DNA of 64,000 nt from Prescottella equi (GCF_002094305.1 NZ_LWTX01000003.1:372001-436000), one strand, 5' to 3'; positions 1 to 9,628 are shown, numbered from the stretch's first letter. Notes: a model not told the origin generated them from the sequence alone. A program made the numbers and translations.

Positions 1-503
1 CCGAGGCGCAGATCCCGCTCTCCGCGCGCGTGAAGACGCTGTCTCCGGGCCATCGCGCCCGCGTCGCCCTCGCGGTGGCACTCGGGCGGCGGCCCGACGT
101 CCTCCTGCTCGACGAGCCGCTCGCGGAACTCGACCCGGTCGCGCGGCGCTCCGTGGTGCGCACCCTGATGGAGGACGCCGCCGAGCGGGGCACCACCATC
201 GTGCTGTCGTCGCACGTGCTGTCCGAGGTCGCCGAGATCGCCGACCGGCTGATCATTCTCGGCGCCGGACGTGTCCGCCTGTCGGGCGCACTCGACGACC
301 TGCTCGACGAGCATTACCTGCTCCGCGGCGCCGGTGACCCGCACGGCGTCGTCGGCACCGGCGCGATCGTCGAGTCGCACCAGCGCACCCACCTGGTTCG
401 AGGCCCGCGCCCCGCCGTCTCCGACGGCTGGCACACGGAGCCTCCGAACCTCGACGACATCGTCCTGGCCTACCTGACCACGACCGACGAAGAGGCAGCA
501 TGA
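1..503 (+). CDS. ABC transporter ATP-binding protein (5' truncated by window edge)
   Basis: This is the C-terminal part of an ABC ATPase; the reading frame is open back to the first bases, so the start and the Walker A region lie outside the window. Visible parts are a degenerate signature (TLSPGHRARV instead of LSGGQ), Walker B with the catalytic Glu (LLLDEPLAELD) and the switch His (VLSSHVLSE). The last 70 residues form a specificity tail as in exporter ATPases of the CcmA/YtrB type. The stop overlaps the start of the next gene by 4 bases (ATGA), so it is translationally coupled to the permease. Substrate is unknown; drug, lantibiotic or lipid export are typical of this family. Confidence 0.9.
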   Translation, partial: EAQIPLSARVKTLSPGHRARVALAVALGRRPDVLLLDEPLAELDPVARRSVVRTLMEDAAERGTTIVLSSHVLSEVAEIADRLIILGAGRVRLSGALDDLLDEHYLLRGAGDPHGVVGTGAIVESHQRTHLVRGPRPAVSDGWHTEPPNLDDIVLAYLTTTDEEAA

Positions 504-1552
504 TCTGGGTTACGTGGCGGCAGTTCCGGACGACGATCCTGGCCGCGGTCGGGGGAATCCTGACGCTGGCAGCGATCGCGCTGATCTGCGGGACGATCGT
601 GCGGCAACGCACCGGACAGCGGTCCGCGGTGACGGCCGACTACGTGGACGAGAGCACGTTCGAGTGGCTGGTCGCGGCGAGCCTGGTTTCGATCGGAGTG
701 CTGGCCGCACTGCTGCCCGTCGCGCTCGGGGTCCTCGTCGGTGTCACGGTGTTCTCCCGGGACATCGAACGCGGAACCCATGTCCTGGGCCTGTCCCAGT
801 CGGTGAGCCGCGCCCGTTGGTACGGATCTCGGATCCTCGTCGTGTTCGTTCCGGTTTCTATCGCGATGGCCGTCCTGGGGGCGGCGCTCGAGTGGACACG
901 CACCGCCGATGCCCTCTGGCACTACGGCTACCTGTCGCGCGCCACCTGGAGCGGGCACTCCAGTCTCACCTTCCCCCTCTTCCAGTCGGGTGCTCTCACC
1001 GCAGGCACCTACACGGCGCTGGCGCTCGTCCTCGGCAGCCTCGCCGCCCTGCTGCTGCGCAACACCCTCGGTTCGATGGTCGTGACCCTCGTCGCGGTGT
1101 CGGCCTTCATGCTCGGGTTCCAGTTCGGCGCGCGACCGCACTACGCGAGCCCCGTGGTCGAGGCACGGCCACTCGATGCGCAGTACCGGGTCGCCTACAC
1201 CTCGGACCAAGGATCGGTCTGGCAGTTGAGCGAGGGGTACGTCGACGCGCAGGGCCGTCGCGTCGAGTTCGACTACCGCAAGTGCAACCAGATCGGCGAG
1301 AACCTCGAGTGGAGTCAGCGTCCGGACGAGACCTTGGCCGACTACGAGGCGCGTGAGGCGACGATGATCGCCACACAGGACCGCGAGTTCGAGGCCTGCC
1401 AGCGGGCGCAGGGACTCGACCATTACGAGGTCCGCTACCACCCGGACAGCCTGTTCCGCCGATTCCAGGTCACCGAAGCGTCCCTCGCACTGGGGCTCTC
1501 ACTTCTGTTGATCATTCCCTCGATGTGGGCGGTGCGCAGGCTGCGCCCCTGA
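500..1552 (+). CDS. ABC transporter permease (exporter type)
   Basis: A 350-residue membrane protein beginning MIWVTWRQFR, a common opening of actinobacterial ABC-2-like exporter permeases. It has a hydrophobic segment near residues 13-35, a cluster of membrane segments around residues 55-210, a soluble extracellular stretch of about 100 charged residues (roughly 215-320) and a final membrane segment (about 325-345). It overlaps the upstream ATPase gene by 4 bases, so the two form a transporter. It is followed by a strong hairpin that probably ends the operon. The substrate cannot be told from the sequence. Confidence 0.85.
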   Translation: MIWVTWRQFRTTILAAVGGILTLAAIALICGTIVRQRTGQRSAVTADYVDESTFEWLVAASLVSIGVLAALLPVALGVLVGVTVFSRDIERGTHVLGLSQSVSRARWYGSRILVVFVPVSIAMAVLGAALEWTRTADALWHYGYLSRATWSGHSSLTFPLFQSGALTAGTYTALALVLGSLAALLLRNTLGSMVVTLVAVSAFMLGFQFGARPHYASPVVEARPLDAQYRVAYTSDQGSVWQLSEGYVDAQGRRVEFDYRKCNQIGENLEWSQRPDETLADYEAREATMIATQDREFEACQRAQGLDHYEVRYHPDSLFRRFQVTEASLALGLSLLLIIPSMWAVRRLRP

Positions 1553-1571
1553 CAGCCGGTCCGGTCACCGA

Positions 1572-1609
1572 TCAAACGCTCGACGTCGACTGCGGCGTCG
1601 AGCGTTTGA
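1572..1609 (+). terminator. 14-bp perfect hairpin downstream of ABC permease
   Basis: TCAAACGCTCGACG at 1572-1585 pairs exactly with its reverse complement at 1596-1609 across a 10-base loop. It lies 20 bases after the permease stop. There is no long U-tract, which is usual for high-GC actinobacterial terminators. The stem repeats the CGTCGA motif in the loop. Function as a terminator is inferred from position and stem strength. Confidence 0.65.
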
Positions 1610-1920
1610 CGTTCCACACCCTTTCGACAATCCCGGCAAACCGCCCACGCGGAATCACTTGTGGCACCCAGGCGCTCAATAGCCCTGCAAGAAAACCGAA
1701 TTCGCCGGGTAGGGCAACTCTCCGATTCCGGCCACAAATGTCCCACTGAACGGGCATGTGACTGGCGTCACGCTTTTGCGATCAGTGTGATGTGAGAGCG
1801 CCGTCGGCCGACCGAAGGTGCCACGGCGGGAACCTGCGCACCCGCCATCTCCGGAGATCTCACAGGGCCCGAAAACATCTGGTCCCGTTGCTTATCGGTG
1901 TCTGAAAGGATTCCACGGAA
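1610..1920. other. Intergenic region upstream of MFS gene
   Basis: About 310 bases without a convincing gene, presumably holding the promoter of the MFS transporter. Two small dyads stand out: GTGAC-N4-GTCAC at 1758-1771 and ATCA-N3-TGAT at 1781-1791. They may be regulator sites, but I cannot assign them. The Shine-Dalgarno GAAAGGA lies at 1904-1910, just before the ATG at 1921. Confidence 0.4.
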
Positions 1921-3465
1921 ATGGTCACCACCCCGACCGGCGGCCCCGCGCCGTCGCCCACCGACCCCTCGGGTCGGAACGCCGAGGAAGGCTGGAGCCC
2001 TCGGCTCGCCCTCTCACTGCTCTCGATCGTGCTTCTGCTCGAGCTACTCGCCGTCAGCTACATGATGATCTCGACGGCCCTGCCGGCCATCTCCATGCAC
2101 TACCAAACCACTCAGGGCGCGTGGCTGCTCACCGCATTCCTGCTGGTGGGCGCCATGGCGGCACCGCTGATCGGCAAGCTCGCCGACATGTACGGCAAGC
2201 GCAAGATGCTGCTGGCCTGCGTCGGTATCTCACTCGTCGGCTCGTTCCTGTCGGCCATCGCGTCGTCGTACGCGATGATGATCGCCGGACGCTGCCTGGC
2301 CGGCCTGATGGTGCCGACCCTGTTCCTGAGCTACTCGCTGATCCGGGACGTCTTCCCGAAGAAGACCGTTGCGCTCGCCGTCAGCATCGCGACCAGCGGC
2401 ATGGGCCTGATCGCGATCGCCGCGCCGTTCCTGACGGGCTGGCTGCTCGACGGCTACGGCTTCCGTTCCATCTTCTGGTTCTTCGTCATCTGCCTCGCCG
2501 TGCTCGGCGGGTTGATCCAGCTCACGACGCCCGAGTCGAACGTGCGCCTGCGCTCGCGGATCGACCTCGTCGGCGCGATCCTGCTCGGCGGCGGCATCGC
2601 GGGCATCCTCATCGCGGTGAGCTTCGGTCCCTCGTGGGGCTGGACCGACGGCGGCACTCTCGCATACCTCATCGGCGGCATCGTGCTGCTGATCGGCTGG
2701 GTGGTGTCCGCGAAGATGATCGCGGAACCGCTCATCGACCTCGACGTACTCGGCAAGCGTCCCGTGCTGCTCACCACGATCAGCGCCGGCGTGGTCTACG
2801 GGTCGTCGGGCCTGTTCACCATCCTGCTGCCGATGATGGTCATGACCCCGGCCCTGTTCGGCCTGGGCTACGGCTTCGGCGTCGACGCGGAGGGCTTCGC
2901 GCTGTACCAGGTTCCGATCGGCGGCGCCGTGGTCCTCGGTGGTCTGCTCGTCGGCATCCTGGTCGGCCGCAACATGCGTCCGCGGCCTCTGCTGGTGACC
3001 GGCCTGCTGCTCAACGCCGTCGCATTCGCCCTGATCGCGCAGACCCACGACGCCAAGGGCATCGTCATGATCATCTGTGCGATCTTCGGTTTCGGCATGG
3101 GCATGGGCTACGCGTCGATCCCGAACCTGCTGATCGAGGCCGTGCCGCCGCAGCTGCAGGCCAGCTCCGCCTCGATGGTCGGTGTCTCGCAGTCGGTGTT
3201 CCCGGCGATCCTGCCGGTGGTCGCGTTCGCGGTGATGAACAACTCGCACATCGTCCAGTTCCCGCCGGAGATCCAGGCGACGCTGCAGGGCGCGGTCTTC
3301 TACGACAACGCCGGATTCCAGGTGGCCTTCTGGATCGGCGCGGTCTTCGCGCTCGTCGGCGCAGTGGTCGCCTTCCTGCTGCCGCGCAACATCGCCCAGG
3401 TCGAGGTTCCCGCCTCGATGACGGGCCGGACCACGGACGGCGACGAACTCGTCGCCGCCGGCTGA
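1921..3465 (+). CDS. MFS transporter (DHA2-like)
   Basis: A 514-residue major facilitator superfamily protein. After a hydrophilic N-terminus of about 30 residues come many regularly spaced hydrophobic segments (about 13-14). The loop 2-3 motif GKLADMYGKRK (motif A, G-x-x-x-D-x-x-G-x-R) lies near residues 84-94. The length and number of segments fit the 14-helix DHA2 drug/H+ antiporter branch. Start chosen at ATG 1921 after the ribosome-binding site GAAAGGA. It is a single gene convergent with the PBP gene; only 32 bases separate the stops. Export of a toxic compound or metabolite is inferred from the family only. Confidence 0.85.
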   Translation: MVTTPTGGPAPSPTDPSGRNAEEGWSPRLALSLLSIVLLLELLAVSYMMISTALPAISMHYQTTQGAWLLTAFLLVGAMAAPLIGKLADMYGKRKMLLACVGISLVGSFLSAIASSYAMMIAGRCLAGLMVPTLFLSYSLIRDVFPKKTVALAVSIATSGMGLIAIAAPFLTGWLLDGYGFRSIFWFFVICLAVLGGLIQLTTPESNVRLRSRIDLVGAILLGGGIAGILIAVSFGPSWGWTDGGTLAYLIGGIVLLIGWVVSAKMIAEPLIDLDVLGKRPVLLTTISAGVVYGSSGLFTILLPMMVMTPALFGLGYGFGVDAEGFALYQVPIGGAVVLGGLLVGILVGRNMRPRPLLVTGLLLNAVAFALIAQTHDAKGIVMIICAIFGFGMGMGYASIPNLLIEAVPPQLQASSASMVGVSQSVFPAILPVVAFAVMNNSHIVQFPPEIQATLQGAVFYDNAGFQVAFWIGAVFALVGAVVAFLLPRNIAQVEVPASMTGRTTDGDELVAAG

Positions 3466-3497
3466 CGATCACCGATCGTCTACGTGTCGAGTGGAAT

Positions 3498-5783
3498 TCA
3501 GCCCGGTAGGGGAATGGTGACCCCCGGGAGGATCTGAATCCCCGGCGCCGGTGCGGGGGCCGGTGCCGGGGGAGCGGGAGCAGGCGCCTGCGGTACGGGG
3601 GCGGGAGCCTGCTCCCGCTGCTGTTGTTGCGGCGCAGGCGCATTCCACTGTTCCTGGGGTGCGGTCTGCTGTTGCGGGGCGGGCGCCTGCTGGACCGGAG
3701 CCTGCGGATAGGTCTGCACAGGAGGCGTCCACGCGGGCGCCTCCTGTTGCTGCGTCTGCACCGGACGCTGTCGGGTCGGCGCCGACTCCGAGTACTGCTG
3801 CTCGGTGGTGGTCGATCCCCCTGTCGCCGGTGCCCGACTCTGCTGGCCCCCGGACTGCGGCGCGGGCTGCGTGTTCTGGAACTGCTCGTTCGACGTGCCG
3901 TTCAAGGCCCCGTCCATCGTCTCCTTCCAGATGTCCGACGGCAGCCCGGCGCCGTAGATCGCCCCGCCCCAACTGGTTTCGATGGCCTTTCCGTCGGCGG
4001 TCCCGACCCACACCGCGGTGGACAGCGACGGCGTGAAACCGACCATCCAGGCGTCCTTGTTCTCGCCGGTGTCACCCAACTGCGTGGTCCCGGTCTTGGC
4101 GGCCGACGCCCGTCCGCCGGCCAGCCCGTGGTTACGCGAGTACCCGGCGATCGGCACCATCGCCTGCGTGACAGCATCGGCGATCGCCGGATCCAACCGC
4201 TGCTCACCGTCGTTCGGTTCCCGATCGAGCAGCACCCGCCCCTCCGCGTCCACCACCTTCTGCACCAGATACGGCTCGTGGAACCTGCCCGACGCCGCGA
4301 GCGTCGCATACGCCGACGCCATGTCGATGGGCCGGGTCTGATACTGCCCCAGAACGATTCCGGTCTCGGGTGGACCACCGGCCTGGGTGAGCGTCTCGTG
4401 CTCGAGGCCCGGGATCTGCTTCGGGATGCCCGCCTGGTGGGCGGCGTCGGCGATCTTCCGCGCGCCGTCCTCCATCGACAGCGTCAGCCGGTAGTAGCTG
4501 GTGTTCAACGAACGTTTGAGGGCCTCGGCGAGGCTGCACGTCCCGCACGTCTCGCCCTCCACGTTCTCGACGGTGAGGCCGCCGACCGTGAGCGGGGCAC
4601 TGCTGTACTGCGCGCTGAGCGGGATCTTGTCCTGCAGCGCCGCGATGGCCGCGAACACCTTGAACGACGACCCGGTCTGCAGCGGTGCCTGCGCGAAGTC
4701 GTACCCGGTGCCGTCCGCACCGCCGTAGTAGGCGCGGATCGCCCCCGACCTCGGATCGATCGACACCACCGACGCTCGCAGCTGGTCCGGCTGCTTGCTC
4801 AGGGTGCGGTCGACGGCCTCGACGGCCGCCTGCTGGGCCTTTGCGTCGATCGTCGTGGTGATCTGCAATCCGCCGGTGTTCAGATCCTGCTCGCTGACCC
4901 CCGCCGCCTCGAGTTCCGCGGCCACCCGCGTCCGGATCAGGCCCTCCGGACCGGGGGCGACGTCGTCGGGGTTCGGGGGAGCGACGGGCAGGACCTCGGG
5001 GAACTGGGTGGCGGCCCGTTCGGTGGCCGCGAGGACCCCCATCTCGACCATGCCGTCGAGCACGTAGTTCCAGCGCTCACGCAACGCGTCCGGGTCGGTC
5101 GCCGGGTCGAGCAGTGACGGACTCTGGATCACGGAGGCCAGCACGGCGCCCTCCGCGAGCGTCAACTCCTCGACCGGCTTGTCGAAGAACGCGCGTGAGC
5201 CCTGCGCGATGCCGTACGCGTTGCGGCCGAAATAGATGGTGTTGAGGTAGGCGCCGAGGATCTCGTCCTTGGACCACTGCCGGGCCATCTTCGCCGACAC
5301 CACCAGCTCCCGCGCCTTGCGGACCACGTTGCGATCCGTGCCGACCAGAGCGTTCTTCACGTACTGCTGCGTGATCGTCGATCCGCCGCCCGCGCTCTCC
5401 CGGCCCAGGACGTTGTCGCGGCCGGCCCGCAGGAAGCCCGAGATCGAGTATCCGGGGTTGGAGTAGAAGTTGCGGTCCTCCGCCGAGAGGACAGCGTTGC
5501 GGACGTACCCGGGCACCGCGTCGAGCGGCACCTCCGTCCGGTTGCCCTCCGGCGGCACCACCTTCGCGACGACACTGGTGCCGTCGGACGCGAGGATCGT
5601 CGCCACCTGCGCCGGACGCATCTCCGACGGGCTCGGTACGTCCGCCAGCACGTACGCGACGCCGAACAGGATCAACGGAACGATCACGACGGCGGCGGCG
5701 ATACGCAGCACCGTACGACGGCGGGATCGCGGCGCTGGTCGCCGCTCGGGCTTCTCGGGTGTCGGGTTGCTCGTGGAATTCAC
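3498..5783 (-). CDS. ponA: Bifunctional penicillin-binding protein (transglycosylase/transpeptidase), PonA1-like
   Basis: Class A PBP that polymerises lipid II into glycan strands and cross-links them at the outer face of the membrane. With the GTG start at 5783 (GGAAG ribosome-binding site upstream) it has 761 residues. These are a short cytoplasmic tail, a membrane anchor (about 25-48), a GT51 domain with AEDRNF (101-106) and GGSTITQQ (133-140), and a transpeptidase domain with SSFK (catalytic Ser 372), SLN (425-427) and KTGT (563-566). The last 120 residues are a Pro/Gln/Ala-rich tail. There is no PASTA domain, so it matches mycobacterial PonA1 rather than PonA2. A longer in-frame extension to 5960 exists but looks non-coding and runs into the repeat element. 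Confidence 0.93.
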   Translation of the reverse strand: MNSTSNPTPEKPERRPAPRSRRRTVLRIAAAVVIVPLILFGVAYVLADVPSPSEMRPAQVATILASDGTSVVAKVVPPEGNRTEVPLDAVPGYVRNAVLSAEDRNFYSNPGYSISGFLRAGRDNVLGRESAGGGSTITQQYVKNALVGTDRNVVRKARELVVSAKMARQWSKDEILGAYLNTIYFGRNAYGIAQGSRAFFDKPVEELTLAEGAVLASVIQSPSLLDPATDPDALRERWNYVLDGMVEMGVLAATERAATQFPEVLPVAPPNPDDVAPGPEGLIRTRVAAELEAAGVSEQDLNTGGLQITTTIDAKAQQAAVEAVDRTLSKQPDQLRASVVSIDPRSGAIRAYYGGADGTGYDFAQAPLQTGSSFKVFAAIAALQDKIPLSAQYSSAPLTVGGLTVENVEGETCGTCSLAEALKRSLNTSYYRLTLSMEDGARKIADAAHQAGIPKQIPGLEHETLTQAGGPPETGIVLGQYQTRPIDMASAYATLAASGRFHEPYLVQKVVDAEGRVLLDREPNDGEQRLDPAIADAVTQAMVPIAGYSRNHGLAGGRASAAKTGTTQLGDTGENKDAWMVGFTPSLSTAVWVGTADGKAIETSWGGAIYGAGLPSDIWKETMDGALNGTSNEQFQNTQPAPQSGGQQSRAPATGGSTTTEQQYSESAPTRQRPVQTQQQEAPAWTPPVQTYPQAPVQQAPAPQQQTAPQEQWNAPAPQQQQREQAPAPVPQAPAPAPPAPAPAPAPGIQILPGVTIPLPG

Positions 5784-5946
5784 GCGCACTGCTTCCGGTC
5801 CGAAATCGGCGATCCGGCCGCGCCCTCGCACCGGGGGTGGGTCGGATCCGGTCGTCCTCCGATCGTCGCACCTCGAGGTCACGAGAGCATGTGATTGGTC
5901 GAGGTGCGAGGACGGACCCGGCATACCCGACGTCCCACTCGCCCCT

Positions 5947-6009
5947 CGCGTTTTGCGCACTTGTCGCGAGTTCCGGAGCGAATTACGCGCGATAAGTGCG
6001 CAAAACGCG
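5947..6009. repeat. 63-bp dispersed inverted repeat, family A copy 1
   Basis: Two 22-base arms (5947-5968 and 5988-6009) with core GCGTTTTGCGCACTT and one mismatch (G/A) enclose a 19-base loop. A second copy with the same arms and the same loop length is at 16500-16562. This copy lies after the last gene of the sugar-importer operon and before the PBP gene, both on the minus strand. A terminator or REP-like role is inferred. Confidence 0.85.
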
Positions 6010-6064
6010 GGGAGGGGGACGGGGACGGAGGGGCGCGACCGATGGAGGAGGGAGGTGGCGGGGG

Positions 6065-6262
6065 TCAGATGCGTCGATGGAAGACGAGCGCGCCGGCGAG
6101 TGCCGCGACGCAGCCGAGCAGGATCAGCGACGCCGTCGCCGACGGCTCACCGCGGACGATGGGGACGACCGCGGCGAGGAACGCCATGAACGTGAAGAAC
6201 CCGAGAATGCCGATCAGCATCTCCAGCGACTGGCGTCCCCGCGACGGTTTGCCCGACGGCAT
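6065..6262 (-). CDS. Small membrane protein at end of sugar ABC operon
   Basis: A 65-residue protein with two hydrophobic segments (about residues 15-37 and 42-60) and a basic C-terminus (HRRI). Its ATG lies one base after the stop of the downstream-most permease gene, so it is co-transcribed and probably translationally coupled. From memory, the Corynebacterium glutamicum tus trehalose-uptake locus also carries a small uncharacterised gene after its second permease gene, which suggests an accessory subunit. I do not recognise a named domain. Confidence 0.75.
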   Translation of the reverse strand: MPSGKPSRGRQSLEMLIGILGFFTFMAFLAAVVPIVRGEPSATASLILLGCVAALAGALVFHRRI

Positions 6263-6263
6263 G

Positions 6264-7220
6264 TCAGCTCTTCACGCCGCCCGCGGTGAGGCCCGAGACG
6301 ATGCGGCGCTGGAACAGCAGCACCATGATCACCAGCGGGATCGTGACGATCGTGCCGGCCGCCATGATCGCCGCGTACGGCTGCTCCCACGAATTGGCGC
6401 CGGCGAACCGGGCGATCGCGACGGTGACCGGCTCGGTCTTCTCCGTCGACAGCAGGCTCGCGAGCATGAACTCGTTCCACGTCGCGATGAACGCGAGGAT
6501 CGCGGTGGTGAACAGCGCGGGCGCGGCAAGCGGGAGAATCACCAGGCGGAAGGCCTGGAACCGGCTGGCGCCGTCGATCCGGGCGGCCTCCTCGAGTTCC
6601 CACGGCAGATCGGACAGGAACGACGTCAGCGTGTAGATGGTCAGCGGCAGCACGAACGAGATGTTCGGGATGATGAGCGCCTGGTACTGGCCGATCCAGC
6701 CGAAGTCGCCGAACAGCTGGAACAGCGGCGTCATGAGCGCGACCGTCGGGAACATCGACGCGCCCAGGATGATGCCGGTGACGATGTACTTGCCGCGGAA
6801 CTCGATGCGGGCGAGCGCGTACGACGCGAACACGCCGAGCAACAGTCCGACGGCCGTCGTGACGACACCGATGACGAGGCTGTTGACGATCGCACCGAGG
6901 AAGTCGTTGCCCTTGTCGGTCGACATCGCGGCGCGGAAGTTGTCGAGCGTGACGTAGGTGGGCCACGGCGTGGTGTCGAAGGTGTGGTCGACCTGCCGGA
7001 ACGCGGTGACGACCATCCAGTAGAACGGCGCCAGACCCCAGATCAGGATGATCGCGACACCCAGATAGGTCCGGGCCATCTTGCCGCGGTCGGTGCGCCG
7101 GCGCGGGCTGGGGACGGCCTCCGGCTCCGGCTGGGGAGCGACGGCCGTCGCCGTCGGCACCGACGACGTGGGCGTCGTCGCGGGGTCGTCGAGTTCGTCG
7201 GGCTTGCGGTGGCGGCCCAT
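6264..7220 (-). CDS. Sugar ABC transporter permease (MalG/SugB/TusG type)
   Basis: A 318-residue inner-membrane subunit of a carbohydrate importer. After a charged tail of about 45 residues come six membrane segments. The EAA-loop for contacting the ATPase is visible as ELEEAARIDGASRFQAFRLVILPLAAP (broken here: EAARIDGA is the key part, about residues 225-232). Its ATG overlaps the upstream permease stop by one base, so both permeases form an operon with the lipoprotein and ATPase genes. The family is CUT1, typical for di- and oligosaccharides; trehalose is the best guess from gene set and actinobacterial context. Confidence 0.9.
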   Translation of the reverse strand: MGRHRKPDELDDPATTPTSSVPTATAVAPQPEPEAVPSPRRRTDRGKMARTYLGVAIILIWGLAPFYWMVVTAFRQVDHTFDTTPWPTYVTLDNFRAAMSTDKGNDFLGAIVNSLVIGVVTTAVGLLLGVFASYALARIEFRGKYIVTGIILGASMFPTVALMTPLFQLFGDFGWIGQYQALIIPNISFVLPLTIYTLTSFLSDLPWELEEAARIDGASRFQAFRLVILPLAAPALFTTAILAFIATWNEFMLASLLSTEKTEPVTVAIARFAGANSWEQPYAAIMAAGTIVTIPLVIMVLLFQRRIVSGLTAGGVKS

Positions 7221-8311
7221 CAGCGATCAGCTCCCTTCCGCTGCTCGTCCTGGGTGCGCACGGCATTGGCGCCGAGGAACTTCACCATCACGAACGCGAC
7301 CGCGAAGATCAGCAGGAAGATCAATGTCGACAACGCCGACGCGCTCTGGAAGTTGCCCTGCCGGATGTCGGCCATCACCAGGATCGACAGCGTCGTGTTC
7401 GGCGTCGCGCCGGAGGTGCCGGACAGGATGGCGGGCAGGTCGTACATCCGCAGCACGTCGAGGGTGCGGAAAAGTACCGCGACCATGAGAGCCGGCTTCA
7501 CCAGCGGCAACGTGATCCGGGTGAACCGCTGCCACGCGCTGGCACCGTCGACCTTGGCCGCCTCGTAGACGTCCTGCGGAATCATCTGCAGGCCCGCGAG
7601 GATGAGCAGAGCCATGAACGGCGTCGTCTTCCACACGTCCGCGATGATGACCGCGAACCGGGACGCCCACGGGTCGGTGGTCCACGCGATCGAGGTGCCG
7701 AGCATCTTGTTGGCGATGCCGTTCTCGGCGAAGATGAAGAACCACAGCTTCGCGGTGACCGCCGTCGGGATCGCCCACGGGATCAGCACGCTCGCGCGGA
7801 GCAGGGACCGGCCCCAGAAGGTCTTGCCCATCACCGTTGCCATCCACAGACCGAGGAGCACCTCGATCGCGACCGTGACGACGGCGAAGAAGATCGTGAC
7901 ACCCGCAGCGGACCAGAAGTCGTGCGCGAGGGTGCCGGGCGGACAAGTTCCCGCGCCGCCGCCGCAGTCCTGCACCAGCCACTGCAGGTAGTGCTTGAAT
8001 CCGGCGAACCCGCCCTCGGTGAAGCGGCCGGTGTCCGGATCGATGCCCTTGTTCGCCTGGAAGGACAGGTAGACGGCGCGCAACACCGGATACACGATGA
8101 CGACGGCCAGGATCACCATCGTCGGGGCGATCAGCCAGATCGGGCGGAAGTCGCGCTTCTTGCGCGCAGCGACCTCCCGCGGTTCGTCGTCGTGACCCGT
8201 GCGCGCCGTCCCGGGCTCGGGCCCGGAAGCGCGACCGCCGTGGTCGGGATCGTCGACCCCGACCACGGCGCGGGCCTCGTCTGCTCGCCTCAGCTCAGCA
8301 GAGTCAGCCAT
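7220..8311 (-). CDS. Sugar ABC transporter permease (MalF/SugA/TusF type)
   Basis: A 363-residue CUT1 permease with a long hydrophilic N-terminus (about 55 residues, poorly conserved in style). It has six or more membrane segments, a periplasmic loop with two Cys (DCGGGAGTCPPG, about residues 113-124) and the EAA loop around VYEAAKVDGASAWQRF. The two close Cys in the external loop could form a disulfide. It follows the binding-protein gene by 33 bases and overlaps the next permease gene by one base. Confidence 0.9.
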   Translation of the reverse strand: MADSAELRRADEARAVVGVDDPDHGGRASGPEPGTARTGHDDEPREVAARKKRDFRPIWLIAPTMVILAVVIVYPVLRAVYLSFQANKGIDPDTGRFTEGGFAGFKHYLQWLVQDCGGGAGTCPPGTLAHDFWSAAGVTIFFAVVTVAIEVLLGLWMATVMGKTFWGRSLLRASVLIPWAIPTAVTAKLWFFIFAENGIANKMLGTSIAWTTDPWASRFAVIIADVWKTTPFMALLILAGLQMIPQDVYEAAKVDGASAWQRFTRITLPLVKPALMVAVLFRTLDVLRMYDLPAILSGTSGATPNTTLSILVMADIRQGNFQSASALSTLIFLLIFAVAFVMVKFLGANAVRTQDEQRKGADR

Positions 8312-8344
8312 CGTGCGTTACCTGATCTCTCGTGTGTGCGGTGA

Positions 8345-9628
8345 CTACTTGGCCGCGTTGGTGATGGCCGAGGCCATGTCGGTCGCCGCCTGATCGACCG
8401 TCACCTTGCCGTTGAGGGCCGCGCTCGCGTTGTCCTGGATGGCCTTCGAGATCGCGGTGTAGTACGGCGTGACCGGGCGCGGCTTCGCCGACTCGAGAGC
8501 AGCCTTCAGCGCCGGCAGGTACGGGTACTTCGCCTGCAGGGCCGCGTCGTCGTACACCGACTTCAGGACCGGCGGGAAGGCCGCGTCCGCGAACGACATC
8601 TGGTTCTCGTCGTTCTGGACGAACGCGATGAAGTCACGCGCGGTCGCCTTGTTCTTCGAGAAGACGTTGATGCCGTTGTTGTAGCCACCGACGGTCGATG
8701 CGCCGGCGCCGTTCGGGCCGACGATCGGGGCGACGGCGACGTTGCCCTTCACCTTCGAGCCGTCCTTCTGGGCGTTGTCCCACATGTACGGCCAGTTGTA
8801 GGCGTACATCGACTCGCCACCGACGAAGGCGAGCGCGGTCTCCTCCTCGGTGAAGCCCGTCGAACGCTTGGCGATCTGGCCGGCCTGGTAGGCGTCGACC
8901 ATGGCCTGCATGCCGGCCTTGGCCTCCGGCGACGTGACCTCGGGGGTGCTGCCGTCGGCGCCGACGACCGAGCCGCCCCACGAGTTGATGAACTGCGTGG
9001 TGTTGGCGGTCAGACCCTCGTACTGCTTGAGCTGGGTGACCATGCAGTCCTGAACGCCCTTGTCCTTGGCGATCTGGCAGCTGTCGGTGAGCGCCTTCCA
9101 GTCCGCGGGAGCCGTCGGCATGAGGTCGGTGCGGTAGTACAGCAGCTGCGCATTGGTGTTCTGCGGGGCCGCGTACAACGTGCCGCGGTAGGTCGCGGAC
9201 TCGACGGTCGCGGGCAGCAGCGGCGCGGTGTCGATCGCGAGTCCACCCTCGAGCGGCTGCAGCCAGCCGTTCGCGGCGAAGCCCGCGGTCCACACGACGT
9301 CGAGGGCCATGACGTCGTAGTCGGCGTTACCCGCCTGCAGCGACTGCTCGAGCTTGTTGCGCTGGTCGTCGGCCTCGCCCGGCAGCTCCTTGAGGGACAC
9401 CTTCTCGTCCGGGTGAGCCGCGTTCCACTTGTCGATCACCGGCTGCAGCTTGTCGGTGTCGTTCTTGCCCATCGCGAACGAGATCGCACCGCGGCCGTCG
9501 AGGTTCTGGTTGACGGCGTCGCCAGCGCTGGCGCTGCCACTGTCGTCGCTCGAGCAGCCGGCGAGTGCCAGCATCGCGACCGCCGAGGCCGCGATAGCAA
9601 CCCGCGAGCGCGTGTTGAAAGAACGCAT
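8345..9628 (-). CDS. Sugar-binding lipoprotein (LpqY/TusE-like)
   Basis: A 427-residue extracellular solute-binding protein of family 1 (MalE-like). It has a lipoprotein signal with lipobox LALAGC (Cys about 25), so it is anchored outside the cytoplasmic membrane and delivers sugar to the two permeases. Typical motifs are KWNAAHPDEKVSLKELPG near the N-lobe and a Trp/Tyr-rich pocket (YAYNWPYMWDNAQ). A strong Shine-Dalgarno (GGAAAGG) precedes the ATG. The set ATPase - binding protein - permease - permease - small protein suggests trehalose or a related disaccharide. In mycobacteria this system recycles trehalose released during mycolic-acid transfer. Confidence 0.9.
   Translation of the reverse strand: MRSFNTRSRVAIAASAVAMLALAGCSSDDSGSASAGDAVNQNLDGRGAISFAMGKNDTDKLQPVIDKWNAAHPDEKVSLKELPGEADDQRNKLEQSLQAGNADYDVMALDVVWTAGFAANGWLQPLEGGLAIDTAPLLPATVESATYRGTLYAAPQNTNAQLLYYRTDLMPTAPADWKALTDSCQIAKDKGVQDCMVTQLKQYEGLTANTTQFINSWGGSVVGADGSTPEVTSPEAKAGMQAMVDAYQAGQIAKRSTGFTEEETALAFVGGESMYAYNWPYMWDNAQKDGSKVKGNVAVAPIVGPNGAGASTVGGYNNGINVFSKNKATARDFIAFVQNDENQMSFADAAFPPVLKSVYDDAALQAKYPYLPALKAALESAKPRPVTPYYTAISKAIQDNASAALNGKVTVDQAATDMASAITNAAK

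Noticed and set aside
5784-5960. N-terminal extension of the PBP
   Set aside because: It starts inside the family A repeat and has no membrane-protein logic; GTG 5783 has a ribosome-binding site and correct topology.
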